Below are positions 8,438 to 16,899 of a stretch of DNA of 64,000 bases, in pieces (position 1 is the first letter of the stretch; every line of letters starts with the position of its first letter). The stretch lies in the NCBI RefSeq assembly GCF_012027615.1, contig NZ_SNUT01000008.1, positions 1 to 64,000 of the forward strand. The letters run 5' to 3'. Position numbers and translations under genes: made by a program. The notes under the pieces are model-generated. The model was not told where the DNA came from. It did no database searches and saw only the letters and a program-made list of their open reading frames with translations. The DNA comes from Thermococcus sp. 21S7. GTDB lineage: Archaea; Methanobacteriota_B; Thermococci; Thermococcales; Thermococcaceae.

Positions 8438-9561
8438 AATGCTCTCAGATACAGCTCCCTTATCTCCTCGGGCTTTGGCTCGACGGGGTTGAAGAACACC
8501 AGCCCGTCGCGGTAGGCTTTTTCGGCCATCTCCTCGACCCTTTCGGTGAAGGTCTCCTCATCAACCAGCTCGCCCAGTTTTGGAACGCCGAGCATCTCGT
8601 TGAGCTCTCTCACGACCTCAATGAGGTCCTTCGCCGTCTGGAAGCCAAGCTCCCTCGCTATCTCAGCGTAGCGCTTCCTCGCGTAGTCGCTCCTCTCGGC
8701 GTTGAACTCCATCACGTAGGGCAGGAATATCGCGTTGAGGAGTCCATGCGGGCCAATCCATGCCGCTTTGTGGCTCATCGCGTGGCATAGGCCGAGGCGC
8801 GCGTTGAGGAATGCTATCCCCGCCATCGTTGCCGCGTAGTGAACACTCTCCCTAGCATCCTCGTCGCCCCTAACCGAGAGCGGAAGCCACCGGTAAACGG
8901 TCTTTATCGCCTTAATCGCCATGGCGTCGCTGAAGGGGCTGGCGACCTTGGTTGTGTAGGCCTCTATCCCGTGAACGAGGACATCAAGACCAGAGTTCCG
9001 GGCCACCTCGGCTGGCATTGTCCTCGGCAGCCGGGGGTCGAGGATGGCCACGTCGGGCGCTATCTCGGGGGTGACTATGTTGTATTTGACGCCGCCCTTT
9101 TTCAGCACGCTCGCCCCTGAAACCTCGCTTCCCGCTCCGCTCGTCGAGGGTATTGCTATTAACCTCGTCCTCAGCTTAGGAACCGGCTTCGGCTTCGAAA
9201 ACCTGTCTATGAATGCTATCTCCTCGAAGTTCAGCTCGGGGGCATCGTAGAAGACCTTCAACGCTTTCGTAGTGTCTATCACGCTTCCCCCACCGAGGGC
9301 AACCAGAAGGTCGGGCTCGAACTCCCTCACCTCGGGCAGGAACTCCTCTATGACCTCGACACTTGGCTCCGCCGGAAGACCCGCTATCGAGAAGACCTCC
9401 GCACCGGCCTCCTTCACGTAGTCCTCGGCCTCGCTCAGGAAGCCGTGCCTCTTCATTGAACGGGAAGCCAAGATAAGAACGCGTTCGTGCCCCCTCACTT
9501 CCTTGGAGAGCCTTCTAAGGGAGCCCTCTCCCTCGATGAGTTTCGTCTTCAGCCAGAACAT
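8425..9561 (-). CDS. Iron-containing alcohol dehydrogenase
   Basis: A 378-residue group III (Fe-dependent) alcohol dehydrogenase. The nucleotide-binding loop GGGSVIDTTKA is near residue 97. The metal ligands are visible in order: Asp and His in GLDVLVHGIE, His in LCHAMSH and His in GPHGLLN. These enzymes interconvert alcohols and aldehydes with NAD(P)H in the cytoplasm, and Thermococcales homologues are thought to dispose of reductant or detoxify aldehydes. I chose the ATG at 9561, which follows GGTGGTGGAG; the frame extends three codons further to a GTG. The gene is monocistronic and converges with the M23 gene. The exact substrate is unknown. Confidence 0.92.
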   Translation of the reverse strand: MFWLKTKLIEGEGSLRRLSKEVRGHERVLILASRSMKRHGFLSEAEDYVKEAGAEVFSIAGLPAEPSVEVIEEFLPEVREFEPDLLVALGGGSVIDTTKALKVFYDAPELNFEEIAFIDRFSKPKPVPKLRTRLIAIPSTSGAGSEVSGASVLKKGGVKYNIVTPEIAPDVAILDPRLPRTMPAEVARNSGLDVLVHGIEAYTTKVASPFSDAMAIKAIKTVYRWLPLSVRGDEDARESVHYAATMAGIAFLNARLGLCHAMSHKAAWIGPHGLLNAIFLPYVMEFNAERSDYARKRYAEIARELGFQTAKDLIEVVRELNEMLGVPKLGELVDEETFTERVEEMAEKAYRDGLVFFNPVEPKPEEIRELYLRAFYGE

Positions 9562-9680
9562 CTCCACCACCGGTGAAGATTGGGTGGATGGGCTTTTAAC
9601 GTTCTCGGCCGGATTAACTTCAAGTTCGAAACCTTTCGGTAGAGAAACTCTTTAATCCTTGCCTTTTTAGCCTATATTCG

Positions 9681-9971
9681 ATGCTCGTGAGAGGCAAGGT
9701 TATCGGCGAGAATGTTACCGCGCCCTTTGAGATTCTAAAAACCGGGGACGGCATCTCCCTCAGGGTCGAACTCCCGGGCGAACCCTTCGAGTACTCGACG
9801 GACTGCTCCTGCCTGGAACCCCTTGAGCTTCTCGGCCTCCTCCTGCCGGCCATAGAAGAGGAAATCGGAGAGATAAAGGGAGTCTTCGTGGAAGAGGTTG
9901 TTGAGGAAAAGAAGGGAAAAGTTCACTCAATTTTGAACAGCCTCTTCAAATTCCTCTCGAAGGGCGGGTAA
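9681..9971 (+). CDS. Conserved hypothetical protein, 96 aa
   Basis: A small acidic protein. The N-terminal half reads as alternating beta strands (VRGKVIGENV, ISLRVELPG) with a CSC pair near residue 43, followed by an acidic region rich in Glu and a basic C-terminus. No signal peptide or membrane segment is evident, and I do not recognise a family. It has its own TATA-like sequence (TTTTTAGCC region, 9663-9672) and a short leader. Its 3' end overlaps mtnA on the opposite strand by 49 bp, the largest convergent overlap in the window, so the last 16 codons may serve two genes or the real stop usage deserves checking. Confidence 0.6.
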   Translation: MLVRGKVIGENVTAPFEILKTGDGISLRVELPGEPFEYSTDCSCLEPLELLGLLLPAIEEEIGEIKGVFVEEVVEEKKGKVHSILNSLFKFLSKGG

Positions 9972-10990
9972 ACGACGCCTCTGTCGGTTATTATGCCTGT
10001 CAGGTACCTGTGCGGGGTGACGTCGAAGGCAGGGTTGTAGACGTCAACATCGGGAGCGATTCTACAGCCCCCGCAGGTCAGAACTTCCTCCGGCTTCCTC
10101 TCCTCTATGGGTATCTCCTTTCCGCTCTTCAGGCTCATATCTATCGTTGAGAGCGGTGCGACCGTGAAGAACGGTATCCCGTGCTCCTTGGCGAGGACAG
10201 CCAGGGTATAGGTGCCTATTTTGTTGGCGAAGTCGCCGTTGGCCACTATCCTGTCGGCACCCACGATTATCGCGTCAACCTTCCCCTGCTGCATCACAAA
10301 GCCGGCCATGTTGTCGGATATAAGCTTGAGCGGAATGCCGTCGTAGTGATACTCCCAGGCGCTAAGGCGGGCACCCTGAAGAACCGGTCTCGTCTCGTCC
10401 ACCCAGAGGAGCTTAAGGCTGCCGTCACGGTGCATGACCCTCAGAACCGCCCCAACGGTTCCGAGCTGAACGGTCGCCAGGCTCCCCGCGTTGCAGTGGG
10501 TGAGAACGTTCCCCTCAGGCAAAGCCTCTGCTCCGTAGTGTCCCATCCTGAGGTTGGCCTCGACGTCTTCGTCCGCTATCTTCTGCGCCTCAGCGACGAT
10601 GAGCTTTTTAATCTCCTCAAGAGGGCTCTCAAGGTTCTCCTCAACGAGCCTCTTAATCCTGTTGAGGGCCCAGAAGAGGTTTACGGCTGTGGGCCTCGTG
10701 TTCTTCAGCCTGTCATAGGCACGATAAAAGCCGTCCATGAACTCGTCCCTGGTTTTGGCCTTCGTCGTGTCAGCGTAGAGGGCAAGACCGAAAGCCGCCG
10801 CCGCTCCAATGGCCGGAGCACCGCGCACCTTCATCGTGATAATTGCCTCTGCGACTTCATCAACGGTTCTCAGCTCGATGGTCTTGAATTCCCTCGGTAG
10901 GAGAGTCTGGTCAATCATGATGACCTTTCCGGTTTCGTAGGTCACGCTCCTCGGCAGTCTCGTGAGTTCCTCTGGCTTGTACCTCAGCAT
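9923..10990 (-). CDS. mtnA: S-methyl-5-thioribose-1-phosphate isomerase (eIF2B-alpha-like)
   Basis: A 355-residue member of the aIF2B/MtnA family. It has the MtnA signatures VRGAPAIGAAAAFG near residue 55, the catalytic Cys in HCNAGSLAT near 160 and the catalytic Asp in IVGADRIVANGD near 240. It converts 5-methylthioribose-1-phosphate to the ribulose form in methionine salvage. The related ribose-1,5-bisphosphate isomerase of the archaeal AMP pathway is a shorter protein, so I prefer MtnA even though AMP phosphorylase is in this window at 42822. The ATG at 10990 follows GGTGGTG. It is divergent from the THEP1 gene with a 55-bp shared promoter region. Confidence 0.88.
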   Translation of the reverse strand: MLRYKPEELTRLPRSVTYETGKVIMIDQTLLPREFKTIELRTVDEVAEAIITMKVRGAPAIGAAAAFGLALYADTTKAKTRDEFMDGFYRAYDRLKNTRPTAVNLFWALNRIKRLVEENLESPLEEIKKLIVAEAQKIADEDVEANLRMGHYGAEALPEGNVLTHCNAGSLATVQLGTVGAVLRVMHRDGSLKLLWVDETRPVLQGARLSAWEYHYDGIPLKLISDNMAGFVMQQGKVDAIIVGADRIVANGDFANKIGTYTLAVLAKEHGIPFFTVAPLSTIDMSLKSGKEIPIEERKPEEVLTCGGCRIAPDVDVYNPAFDVTPHRYLTGIITDRGVVYPPFERNLKRLFKIE

Positions 10991-11045
10991 GAGCACCACC
11001 CCAAAGGGTTTAAGGAAGGAACTTAAATCTCCTTCGGTGGTTGAA

Positions 11046-11588
11046 ATGACACTGAGAATATTCGTTACCGGTCCGGCGGGAGTCGGAAAGACAACGCTCG
11101 TGGAGAGGATCGCTAAAGAAGCCGACCGCTGGGGCTATCTCATCGGCGGAATGATCACGAGGGAAGTGCGGAGAGGGGGAAGGCGCGCGGGATTCAAGAT
11201 CACTGCCCTCGATACTGGGGAGGAGGGGACGCTCGCGAGCCTCCGCGGAACCTCGCACCTCCCGGGAGTTCCATTCGGGAAGTATGTTGTCCACGTTGAC
11301 GAAATAGACCGCGTCGGTGTTTCGGCGATAAAACGCGCGCTGGTCGAGGCAGACCTGATAGTCATAGACGAAATCGGCCCGATGGAGTACAAAAGCGACG
11401 AGTTCGTGAGGATTATCGGGGAAGTCCTGAAATCAGAAAAGCCCCTTCTGGCGGTTGTCCACAGAAGAATGGCCGATAAGTTCCGTCCCCTCGGGAAACT
11501 CTACACGTTGAGCGTTGAGAACAGAAACAGAGCCTTCGCTGAGGTGCTTGATGAAGTTATGAAAGAACTGAAGGGAGTCAAAGGTTGA
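11046..11588 (+). CDS. THEP1-type nucleoside-triphosphatase
   Basis: A 180-residue P-loop NTPase of the THEP1 family. Walker A is GPAGVGKT at residues 9-16, directly after the first beta strand, and Walker B is DLIVIDEIGPMEY near 100. Family members hydrolyse several nucleoside triphosphates slowly in vitro; the cellular role is unsettled. I chose the ATG at 11046 because GGTGG lies 5 bp before it and the P-loop then falls at the usual place; an upstream in-frame extension of 28 codons overlaps mtnA and looks non-coding. The 3' end overlaps the convergent CBS gene by 11 bp. Confidence 0.88.
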   Translation: MTLRIFVTGPAGVGKTTLVERIAKEADRWGYLIGGMITREVRRGGRRAGFKITALDTGEEGTLASLRGTSHLPGVPFGKYVVHVDEIDRVGVSAIKRALVEADLIVIDEIGPMEYKSDEFVRIIGEVLKSEKPLLAVVHRRMADKFRPLGKLYTLSVENRNRAFAEVLDEVMKELKGVKG

Positions 11589-12111
11589 GGCTGTCCTTGC
11601 AGCTCTCGCATATCCACTTCTCGCCGCCCTCGATGTAGACCTTGTAGAGCGGGCCGTACTGTCCGCAGAGCTCGCAGATACCGTAGACCTCGGTCTCCTC
11701 GCTGGTTTCCTCCTCACTCTCACTGCTGTACGCGTTGAGCGCAGCGAGAAGGTCCGCCGCGGTGACGAAGCCTATCGGCCTTCCGAGCCGGGTAACGAGG
11801 AGCCTCCTGATGCCTTTGTCCATCATCTTGTCGATCGCGTCCTGAACCTCGTAGTCGTCCTCGATGGTTATCGGGTTCTTCGTCATGACCTCCTCGACCT
11901 TGACGGTCTTCGGATCGCGTCCCTTCGCGACGACCTTGTCCAGTATATCGCGGTCGGTTATTATTCCAACGATTTCGTCGTCTTTAACCACGACGGCACT
12001 CCCTACCTTGTTCTTTGAGAGAATCTTGGCGACCCTGTGGACGGTGTCGTCCGGCTTGACGATGACTGCCTTCCTCTTAACCACTTGTCCCACGGCTATC
12101 CTAGGTGCCAT
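11578..12111 (-). CDS. CBS-domain pair protein with C-terminal zinc ribbon
   Basis: A 177-residue protein with two tandem CBS domains (about residues 8-62 and 73-127), an acidic Ser/Glu-rich linker, and a C-terminal rubredoxin-like zinc ribbon with CELC and CESC knuckles. CBS pairs bind adenosine nucleotides and act as energy sensors, and archaeal proteins of this build may sense AMP/ATP and bind nucleic acid or protein through the zinc module. There is no catalytic domain. It is the last gene before the membrane-anchored regulator on the same strand, with about 50 bp between them, so the two may be co-transcribed. The target of its regulation is unknown. Confidence 0.85.
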   Translation of the reverse strand: MAPRIAVGQVVKRKAVIVKPDDTVHRVAKILSKNKVGSAVVVKDDEIVGIITDRDILDKVVAKGRDPKTVKVEEVMTKNPITIEDDYEVQDAIDKMMDKGIRRLLVTRLGRPIGFVTAADLLAALNAYSSESEEETSEETEVYGICELCGQYGPLYKVYIEGGEKWICESCKDSLNL

Positions 12112-12161
12112 TTTATCACCTCGTCAACCGGGGGTTGGGAGAGAAACTTAAAAAGCTTTCT

Positions 12162-12818
12162 TCAAGCACGGCGCCTCAGGAAATACGAGACGAGGAGAAA
12201 CGTTAAGATGAACGCCGCAACGGCGAGAATTGCCGGAAGGTTCGAACTTCCCGTTGTCGGAGCCGTGGACGACATTACGGATGTTGTCGTCTTGAGTGCG
12301 GCCTCGGTACTCGTGTTAGCCGTCATCGGAACCAGGGCCTTCTCCGGCGTCGACATCACCGTGAAGTTGCTGGCCTCGTAGGTAACCCCAGATCTTGCAC
12401 TTCCCGTCTGACTCAACAGGCTGCGCGATACGGCGTACACACCGGCTGAGATTAGCCCTGCTATGCTGAGACTGATGATGTGAAGCCTCTCAAAACCAAA
12501 TGCGGCCTTCTTCTTGACCTTGGAGACGCTCTTTCTCGGGACGAGGAGAATGGGCCTGTTTGAGGCGCGATAGAGCTTGACCTCCTGGAGCCTCTTCCCG
12601 TACTTCTTCCCCGCCACCTCTATGAGGCCGACCTTGAGCATCTTGTCCACGTGGTACGATACCGTGGAAATCGGAAGGTCCAGCTCGCGCGATATCTCGC
12701 TTATCGAAAGGGCTTGGTCTTCCAGAAGGTGGAGGATGGCTATCGCTTTTTCGTTCATCAGAATCTGAGCAAGCTCCTTTGCCCGTTCATCATGAATGTC
12801 TATGGTTTCGTAGTCCAA
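12162..12818 (-). CDS. Membrane-anchored winged-helix transcriptional regulator
   Basis: A 218-residue protein with an ArsR-like winged helix-turn-helix at residues 18-95 (recognition part SISEISRELDLPISTVSYHVDKML). A basic linker (SVSKVKKK) leads to a membrane segment at about 112-130, an outside loop of some 60 residues rich in Ser and Thr (133-190), a second membrane segment at about 194-213, and an RRRA tail inside. The build suggests a one-component signal transducer that reads the cell surface and acts on DNA at the membrane. The Ser/Thr-rich loop could be glycosylated. A 9-bp inverted repeat at 12866-12891 just upstream of its TATA box suggests autoregulation. Confidence 0.8.
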   Translation of the reverse strand: MDYETIDIHDERAKELAQILMNEKAIAILHLLEDQALSISEISRELDLPISTVSYHVDKMLKVGLIEVAGKKYGKRLQEVKLYRASNRPILLVPRKSVSKVKKKAAFGFERLHIISLSIAGLISAGVYAVSRSLLSQTGSARSGVTYEASNFTVMSTPEKALVPMTANTSTEAALKTTTSVMSSTAPTTGSSNLPAILAVAAFILTFLLVSYFLRRRA

Positions 12819-12865
12819 GCCGAGGCACCCGGGAAGAATATGGCACGGACGTATTAAAGCTTTTC

Positions 12866-12891
12866 ACAACTTCAAGCTGACCTGAAGTTGT
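12866..12891. promoter_or_regulatory. Inverted repeat upstream of the membrane-anchored regulator
   Basis: ACAACTTCA (12866-12874) and TGAAGTTGT (12883-12891) are perfect 9-bp arms separated by 8 bp. The repeat lies just upstream of the TATA-like element (AGCTTTAATAC on the minus strand, near 12850-12860) of the HTH gene at 12162-12818. Symmetric arms of this spacing fit a dimeric winged-helix protein. It could also end the alba transcript, but no T-run follows. Confidence 0.5.
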
Positions 12892-12930
12892 TAGTAAGGA
12901 CATGAGAGTAAAAGGAAAGGAAGCTCAAAT

Positions 12931-13206
12931 TTACGGCTTCTCCATAACGATCTCTATGGTCGAGGTGTTGGCGGTCCTGCCGTCGGCAGTCGGAAGCTCC
13001 TCGGTGCCGATCTTGATCTCCTTGACCCTGACCTCTGGGAGGAACCTGTTCCTGACGATCTCGGCGACGTCAACAGCCCTGCTGATGGCCCTACCGCGAG
13101 CCTTGACGCTGACCTCCTTAGCGCCCTCGTTGAACTGGGTTATCACGGCGAGGACGTAGTTCATAACCGGCTTCTTTCCGATGTAGACGACATGCTCCTC
13201 TGCCAT
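12931..13206 (-). CDS. albA: DNA/RNA-binding protein Alba
   Basis: A 91-residue Alba chromatin protein. The N-terminal [15 protein letters not shown] segment carries the Lys pair that contacts nucleic acid (residues 11-12, equivalent to the acetylatable Lys of Sulfolobus Alba). The [20 protein letters not shown] helix and the C-terminal [10 protein letters not shown] strand complete the fold. Alba dimers coat DNA and RNA in the cytoplasm. The ATG at 13206 follows GAGGTG with 7-bp spacing; a GTG-type extension of three codons is possible. The promoter contains GTATTTAACC at about 13250-13259 on the minus strand. The gene is divergent from purB. Confidence 0.95.
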   Translation of the reverse strand: MAEEHVVYIGKKPVMNYVLAVITQFNEGAKEVSVKARGRAISRAVDVAEIVRNRFLPEVRVKEIKIGTEELPTADGRTANTSTIEIVMEKP

Positions 13207-13397
13207 CTTTGGCACCTCCGGAATTTTGTCGTTAACCTGTCGTGGGATTTTGGTTAAATACTTTTCGGTATTTTCCCTGCGTTATTGGACAATCCTGTGG
13301 CTTTAACGGATTAATCGAATGTTCATCCATGCTCCTGCAAATTCGTGTCAAGCGAAAGGTTTTAAGACCAAAAAATTGCCATAGATTTGGTGATGAG

Positions 13398-14753
13398 ATG
13401 GCCGTTCACCCGATTGATTACCGCTACGGGAGCGAGGAAATGAGACGTATCTGGGACGAAGAGAACAAGTTGCAGAAACTTCTGGACGTTGAGGCCGCAC
13501 TCGCGAGGGCACACGCAAAGCTCGGCAACATCCCCGAAGAAAGCGCCAGGGTAATCTCCGAGAGGGCCAACACGAAGTGGGTGAAGCTCGACCGCGTTAA
13601 GGAGATAGAGGCTGAGATACACCACGATATAATGGCCGTCGTCAAGGCTCTGAGCGAGGTCTGCCACGAGCACGGTAAATACGTCCACCTCGGCGCCACA
13701 TCCAACGATATAATAGACACGGCCAACGTACTGCTCATAAAGGAGAGCCTTGCCATAGTGGAGAACGACCTTCGGGAAATGCGCTCGATTCTCAAGAACC
13801 TCGCCAAGGAGCACAAGTACACCGTCTGCATAGGGAGAACCCACGGCCAGCACGCGGTTCCAACGACCTACGGGATGAAGTTTGCCATATGGCTCGACGA
13901 GATACAGCGGCACCTGGATAGGATAGAAGAGCTGAAGGAAAGAATTCTAGTCGGCCAGATGAGCGGCGCCGTTGGAACGATGGCGAGCTTCGGGGACAAG
14001 GGACTTGAGATACAGCGCCTAGTTATGGAGGACCTTGGCCTAAAACCTGCCAGGATAAGCAACCAGATAATACAGCGCGACGTCTATGCGGAGCTTATGG
14101 CGGTTCTTGCCCTCATAGCTTCAACCCTCGACAAGATTGCCCTGGAGATAAGAAACCTTCAGAGGACGGAAATACTCGAAATCAGTGAGCCCTTTGGGAG
14201 GAAACAGGTTGGTTCCTCGACCATGCCCCACAAGAGGAACCCCATCAGGAGCGAGAAGGTGAGCGGTCTGGCGAGGGTTCTCTACTCGAACGTGATCCCC
14301 GCGTTGCTGAATAATCCACTCTGGCACGAGAGAGACCTCACTAACTCCTCCGTTGAGCGCGTTATCCTTCCCGAGAGCTTTGTCCTGCTCGATGAAATGC
14401 TCAAGAGCATGAAGAAGGTCCTCTCTGGGCTGGAGTTCTTCCCTGAGAACATTGAAAGGAACCTCTACATGACCCACAACCTCATCATGGCCGAGCCGCT
14501 GATGCTGAAGCTGACCGAGAAGGGTATGGGGAGGCAGGAGGCACATGAACTCGTCAGACAGCTTGCCATGAAGGCGTTTGGGGAGAACAGGGACCTGATC
14601 GAGGTTGCCAGGGAAAACGAAGATGTGAAAGAATTCTTGACTGAGGACGATTTTGAGAGCCTGAAGCCGGAGAACTACATAGGGATGGCACCGCAGATAG
14701 TCGATAACGTAATCGCCTGGATAGAGGCGAAAGAGCAAAAAGAAGGTCTTTAA
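13398..14753 (+). CDS. purB: Adenylosuccinate lyase
   Basis: A 451-residue member of the fumarase/aspartase superfamily. It shows the PurB features GRTHGQHAVPTTYG near residue 140 and the signature loop GSSTMPHKRNPI near 270. The enzyme splits adenylosuccinate into AMP and fumarate and also acts on SAICAR in purine synthesis. I chose the ATG at 13398 because GGTGAT lies a few bases upstream and the protein then begins MAVHPIDYRYG, as family members do. The frame continues 52 codons upstream, but those codons overlap the TATA-like AGGTTTTAAG at 13356-13365. It is monocistronic, followed by a T-run, and is the last normal-GC gene before the AT-rich island. Confidence 0.95.
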   Translation: MAVHPIDYRYGSEEMRRIWDEENKLQKLLDVEAALARAHAKLGNIPEESARVISERANTKWVKLDRVKEIEAEIHHDIMAVVKALSEVCHEHGKYVHLGATSNDIIDTANVLLIKESLAIVENDLREMRSILKNLAKEHKYTVCIGRTHGQHAVPTTYGMKFAIWLDEIQRHLDRIEELKERILVGQMSGAVGTMASFGDKGLEIQRLVMEDLGLKPARISNQIIQRDVYAELMAVLALIASTLDKIALEIRNLQRTEILEISEPFGRKQVGSSTMPHKRNPIRSEKVSGLARVLYSNVIPALLNNPLWHERDLTNSSVERVILPESFVLLDEMLKSMKKVLSGLEFFPENIERNLYMTHNLIMAEPLMLKLTEKGMGRQEAHELVRQLAMKAFGENRDLIEVARENEDVKEFLTEDDFESLKPENYIGMAPQIVDNVIAWIEAKEQKEGL

Positions 14754-14756
14754 TCC

Positions 14757-14763
14757 TTTTTTT
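14757..14763 (+). terminator. T-run terminator after purB
   Basis: Seven consecutive T begin 4 bp after the purB stop codon, followed by further T-rich sequence (CTTAATTTG). Archaeal transcription ends at T-runs without needing a hairpin, so this fits termination of the purB transcript. Confidence 0.6.
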
Positions 14764-14770
14764 CTTAATT

Positions 14771-15493
14771 TGAAGTTACAATTTCCCTTTTTGGATTTTT
14801 GGCCCTTGCCCTGATGGGGCCGGATGCCTCTCAATTTTTTGCTAAATTTTTACGTCTTAATATTATTATGATTATATTTTATATCATTGGCTCAATTTTT
14901 AATATTAATTTTTTTGTTTTTAATCATACTTTTTATTGGTTAAAAATTACAATCTAAAAAATTAAATTTTGATGATTTCTGACTATCCAATATAGTATGA
15001 ATGGGACAAATGTACAGAAATGTCTATACTGGTGGGTGGGGATTCTCTAGATAAATGACCCTTCCACGCACGTTTGCATCCTCCGTTCATGGAGACGTTG
15101 TCGATTAAACTTCTCGGGATGCCAAAAGTCTGTTCTAAGATCGGGCTTTCATGGTACAAAATCGGGTTACAATTAAAGGTGGTATGTGGATGGTGTATAC
15201 TTGATGCTGAGGCCGTGGCATTGGGACACAGGCCCATTGAAAAATCTCTGAGGCGGTAGTGTGTCCAGCAACGGGGATTTTATGGTCTCTTTAATTGGTT
15301 GAGTGCACCCGCTGGGGGTATATCTAATTTGAGAATGTGGGGGCGGAATTCAAGTGCCGGGCGCTGTCCAAGGGGGTGCATCTACCTTCCCTCACATGGA
15401 TATAGTTGTACTTTAGTTTGGGATATAATGTACCTTATATTAAAATTTTGTTTGGTGGTAATATTAACAAAATTTAAAAAGAAACCTCAAATC
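14771..15493. other. AT-rich non-coding left part of a genomic island
   Basis: About 720 bp with no convincing gene. From 14830 to 14990 the sequence is strikingly AT-rich, unlike the rest of the window; from 15000 to 15400 it is of mixed composition with only short frames. A 61-codon frame at 15074-15259 has no ribosome binding site and no family I recognise. A TATA-like ATTTAAAAA at 15472-15480 near the right end probably drives the nuclease gene. I see no tRNA, terminal repeat or transposase here. Together with 16540-16899 it flanks the two-gene nuclease operon. Confidence 0.6.
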
Positions 15494-16228
15494 ATGTATT
15501 TGGTGGGCGCAGTGGGTGCGAAAAACTTGGTTGATAGTCCAGAGGTATATGAGAGGTTAACTCCTTGGGAACCATTTGAGATTCTGAGGCCATTTAGGAA
15601 GTACTACGAGCTCAGAATATCCCTCAGAAACTTAAACCCGCGGACTTCAGCCATTCTTTTAATGCGAGCTGAAACGGGGGCGGATACTTATACATCTGCG
15701 TTATATTTGAGCACAACACTCAGAGCAAAGCTCTCCAGCCTTCAATCTGTTGCATCATGGAAACGGAACAATGCTAAAGATATACTTAAGTATATTCCCC
15801 ATAAACAAGGTCCATTAAGAGAGGGGGAAGTTTTATCTTTAATTCAAGAGGGAGTTGAGTTAGTAGCTTCCAAACTTAATTCCCTACAATTAAACCATAC
15901 CCGCTCAAAGCTTCCCCACTGGATAATAAAAACCCACATAGCCAAATGTTTAGCCAGCAGGACGGTGGTGTTAACAGAATGGACAATGACCAATAAACGG
16001 TATGACCTTTATCTACCCCTTGAGGAAGTCAAAGTTGAAATAAAATACTCATGGGGCTACACTCAGAACTATGGAAGATACCGAGGGGATAGTGATATTT
16101 ACGTCATTGTCGGCAAAAACGTATCCTCAGAGAAAATTGAACGCCTGAGCGAGCTCACCGGTTCAGTTTATATCCTCTACAGACTCGACTACAGAGAATT
16201 CTTCGTCTATGGGGGGGAGTTGAAATGA
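15494..16228 (+). CDS. Probable PD-(D/E)XK nuclease in an AT-rich island
   Basis: A protein of about 244 residues from the ATG at 15494; a GTG at 15509 is an alternative, and the frame is open from 15299. I do not recognise the family, but the C-terminal half has the order of a PD-(D/E)XK core: helix HIAKCLAS, strand ending RYDLYLP with Asp171, then VKVEIKYS with Glu182-x-Lys184, a Tyr-rich loop, and strand DIYVIVG. This is the layout of restriction and Holliday-type endonucleases. The N-terminal half is basic and may bind DNA. The TATA box at 15472-15480 fits a nearly leaderless mRNA. The stop overlaps the next start as ATGA. Codon use is AT-rich, suggesting transfer. No methyltransferase, ATPase or integrase is next to it. 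Confidence 0.65.
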   Translation: MYLVGAVGAKNLVDSPEVYERLTPWEPFEILRPFRKYYELRISLRNLNPRTSAILLMRAETGADTYTSALYLSTTLRAKLSSLQSVASWKRNNAKDILKYIPHKQGPLREGEVLSLIQEGVELVASKLNSLQLNHTRSKLPHWIIKTHIAKCLASRTVVLTEWTMTNKRYDLYLPLEEVKVEIKYSWGYTQNYGRYRGDSDIYVIVGKNVSSEKIERLSELTGSVYILYRLDYREFFVYGGELK

Positions 16229-16539
16229 GCGAGTACAAACACCTTAGACCCCTGGCGGGGGAAGTTATATCGGCAAAACTTAGAGAAGTTCTATTCGTAA
16301 AAAATTACACCAAGCCGTTCTTTAAGGAGAATCCCCGCACGGGGGAGGTTGAGCTCGTTATTCCAGCTAAGTCTCTGAACCGGCTGGAAAGGGAAGTCCT
16401 GAAAGCTGTGGGGTATTCTCCCAAGCCTGTACGAGTTGGAGATGGCGTTGTCATGGCTTTCGTTATACCTGCAACGGAGAGCATGGCAATTGACTCCCAC
16501 CTATCTGAGCTAATCCTTAAAGTGTATCGTGGTTCTTGA
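16225..16539 (+). CDS. Small partner protein of the island nuclease, 104 aa, unknown
   Basis: A 104-residue protein translated from an ATG inside the ATGA overlap with the nuclease gene, so the two are almost certainly co-translated. GGGGGG lies about 7 bp upstream as ribosome binding site. The sequence is mixed alpha/beta, with a basic N-terminus and a hydrophobic VVMAFVIPA strand near residue 75. There is no signal peptide, no membrane helix and no cysteine pair. I do not recognise it. By position it could be an inhibitor, a specificity subunit or a DNA-binding partner of the nuclease. Confidence 0.6.
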   Translation: MSEYKHLRPLAGEVISAKLREVLFVKNYTKPFFKENPRTGEVELVIPAKSLNRLEREVLKAVGYSPKPVRVGDGVVMAFVIPATESMAIDSHLSELILKVYRGS

Positions 16540-16899
16540 TTGTGAATATCTTTTTTGTTTTGTTTGTTGTATCATATTTTTAACTTTTTCTTGTAAATTC
16601 TTCCTAAAATTTAATTTTATTGAATTGTGTTTATATTACTTTTTTAAAATAAAGTTGTTAAACTAATTTTAGTGATTTTTATTTATCCTCTTTTCTTGTA
16701 TTAGGTAAATATTTATAGTAGTTATAATAAACAAAATTAAATAAATCATGACCCTAAGATAATTAAAAGTAAAAACCCTCTGAAAATCTCAAAGCACCAA
16801 GCAATTAGGTACGCTAAAAATAAAAAGAGGCCTGAAAAAGTGCCGTTTAGTAAAAGGGCTGAGAAGAAGGCTTAAGAGGGAATTTAAAAGAATAATACC
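16540..16899. other. AT-rich non-coding right part of the island
   Basis: About 360 bp with no gene. The first 200 bp are very AT-rich with several T-runs (16551-16556, 16579-16588) that could end the nuclease operon transcript. Composition returns to normal near 16850. I looked for a repeat matching the left side of the island and for tRNA fragments and saw none. Confidence 0.6.

Noticed and set aside
10181-10900. Plus-strand frame of 239 codons
   Set aside because: It is the antisense shadow of mtnA.
9923-10990. MtnA considered as ribose-1,5-bisphosphate isomerase of the AMP pathway
   Set aside because: The N-terminal extension, length and motif set fit MtnA; the AMP-pathway isomerase is a shorter member of the family.
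14121-14834. Minus-strand frame of 237 codons
   Set aside because: It is the shadow of purB, extending into the terminator region, with no start signal.
15074-15259. 61-codon frame in the AT-rich island, considered as a transposase remnant
   Set aside because: No DDE, HUH or zinc motif and no ribosome binding site; a relation to a known IS cannot be supported.
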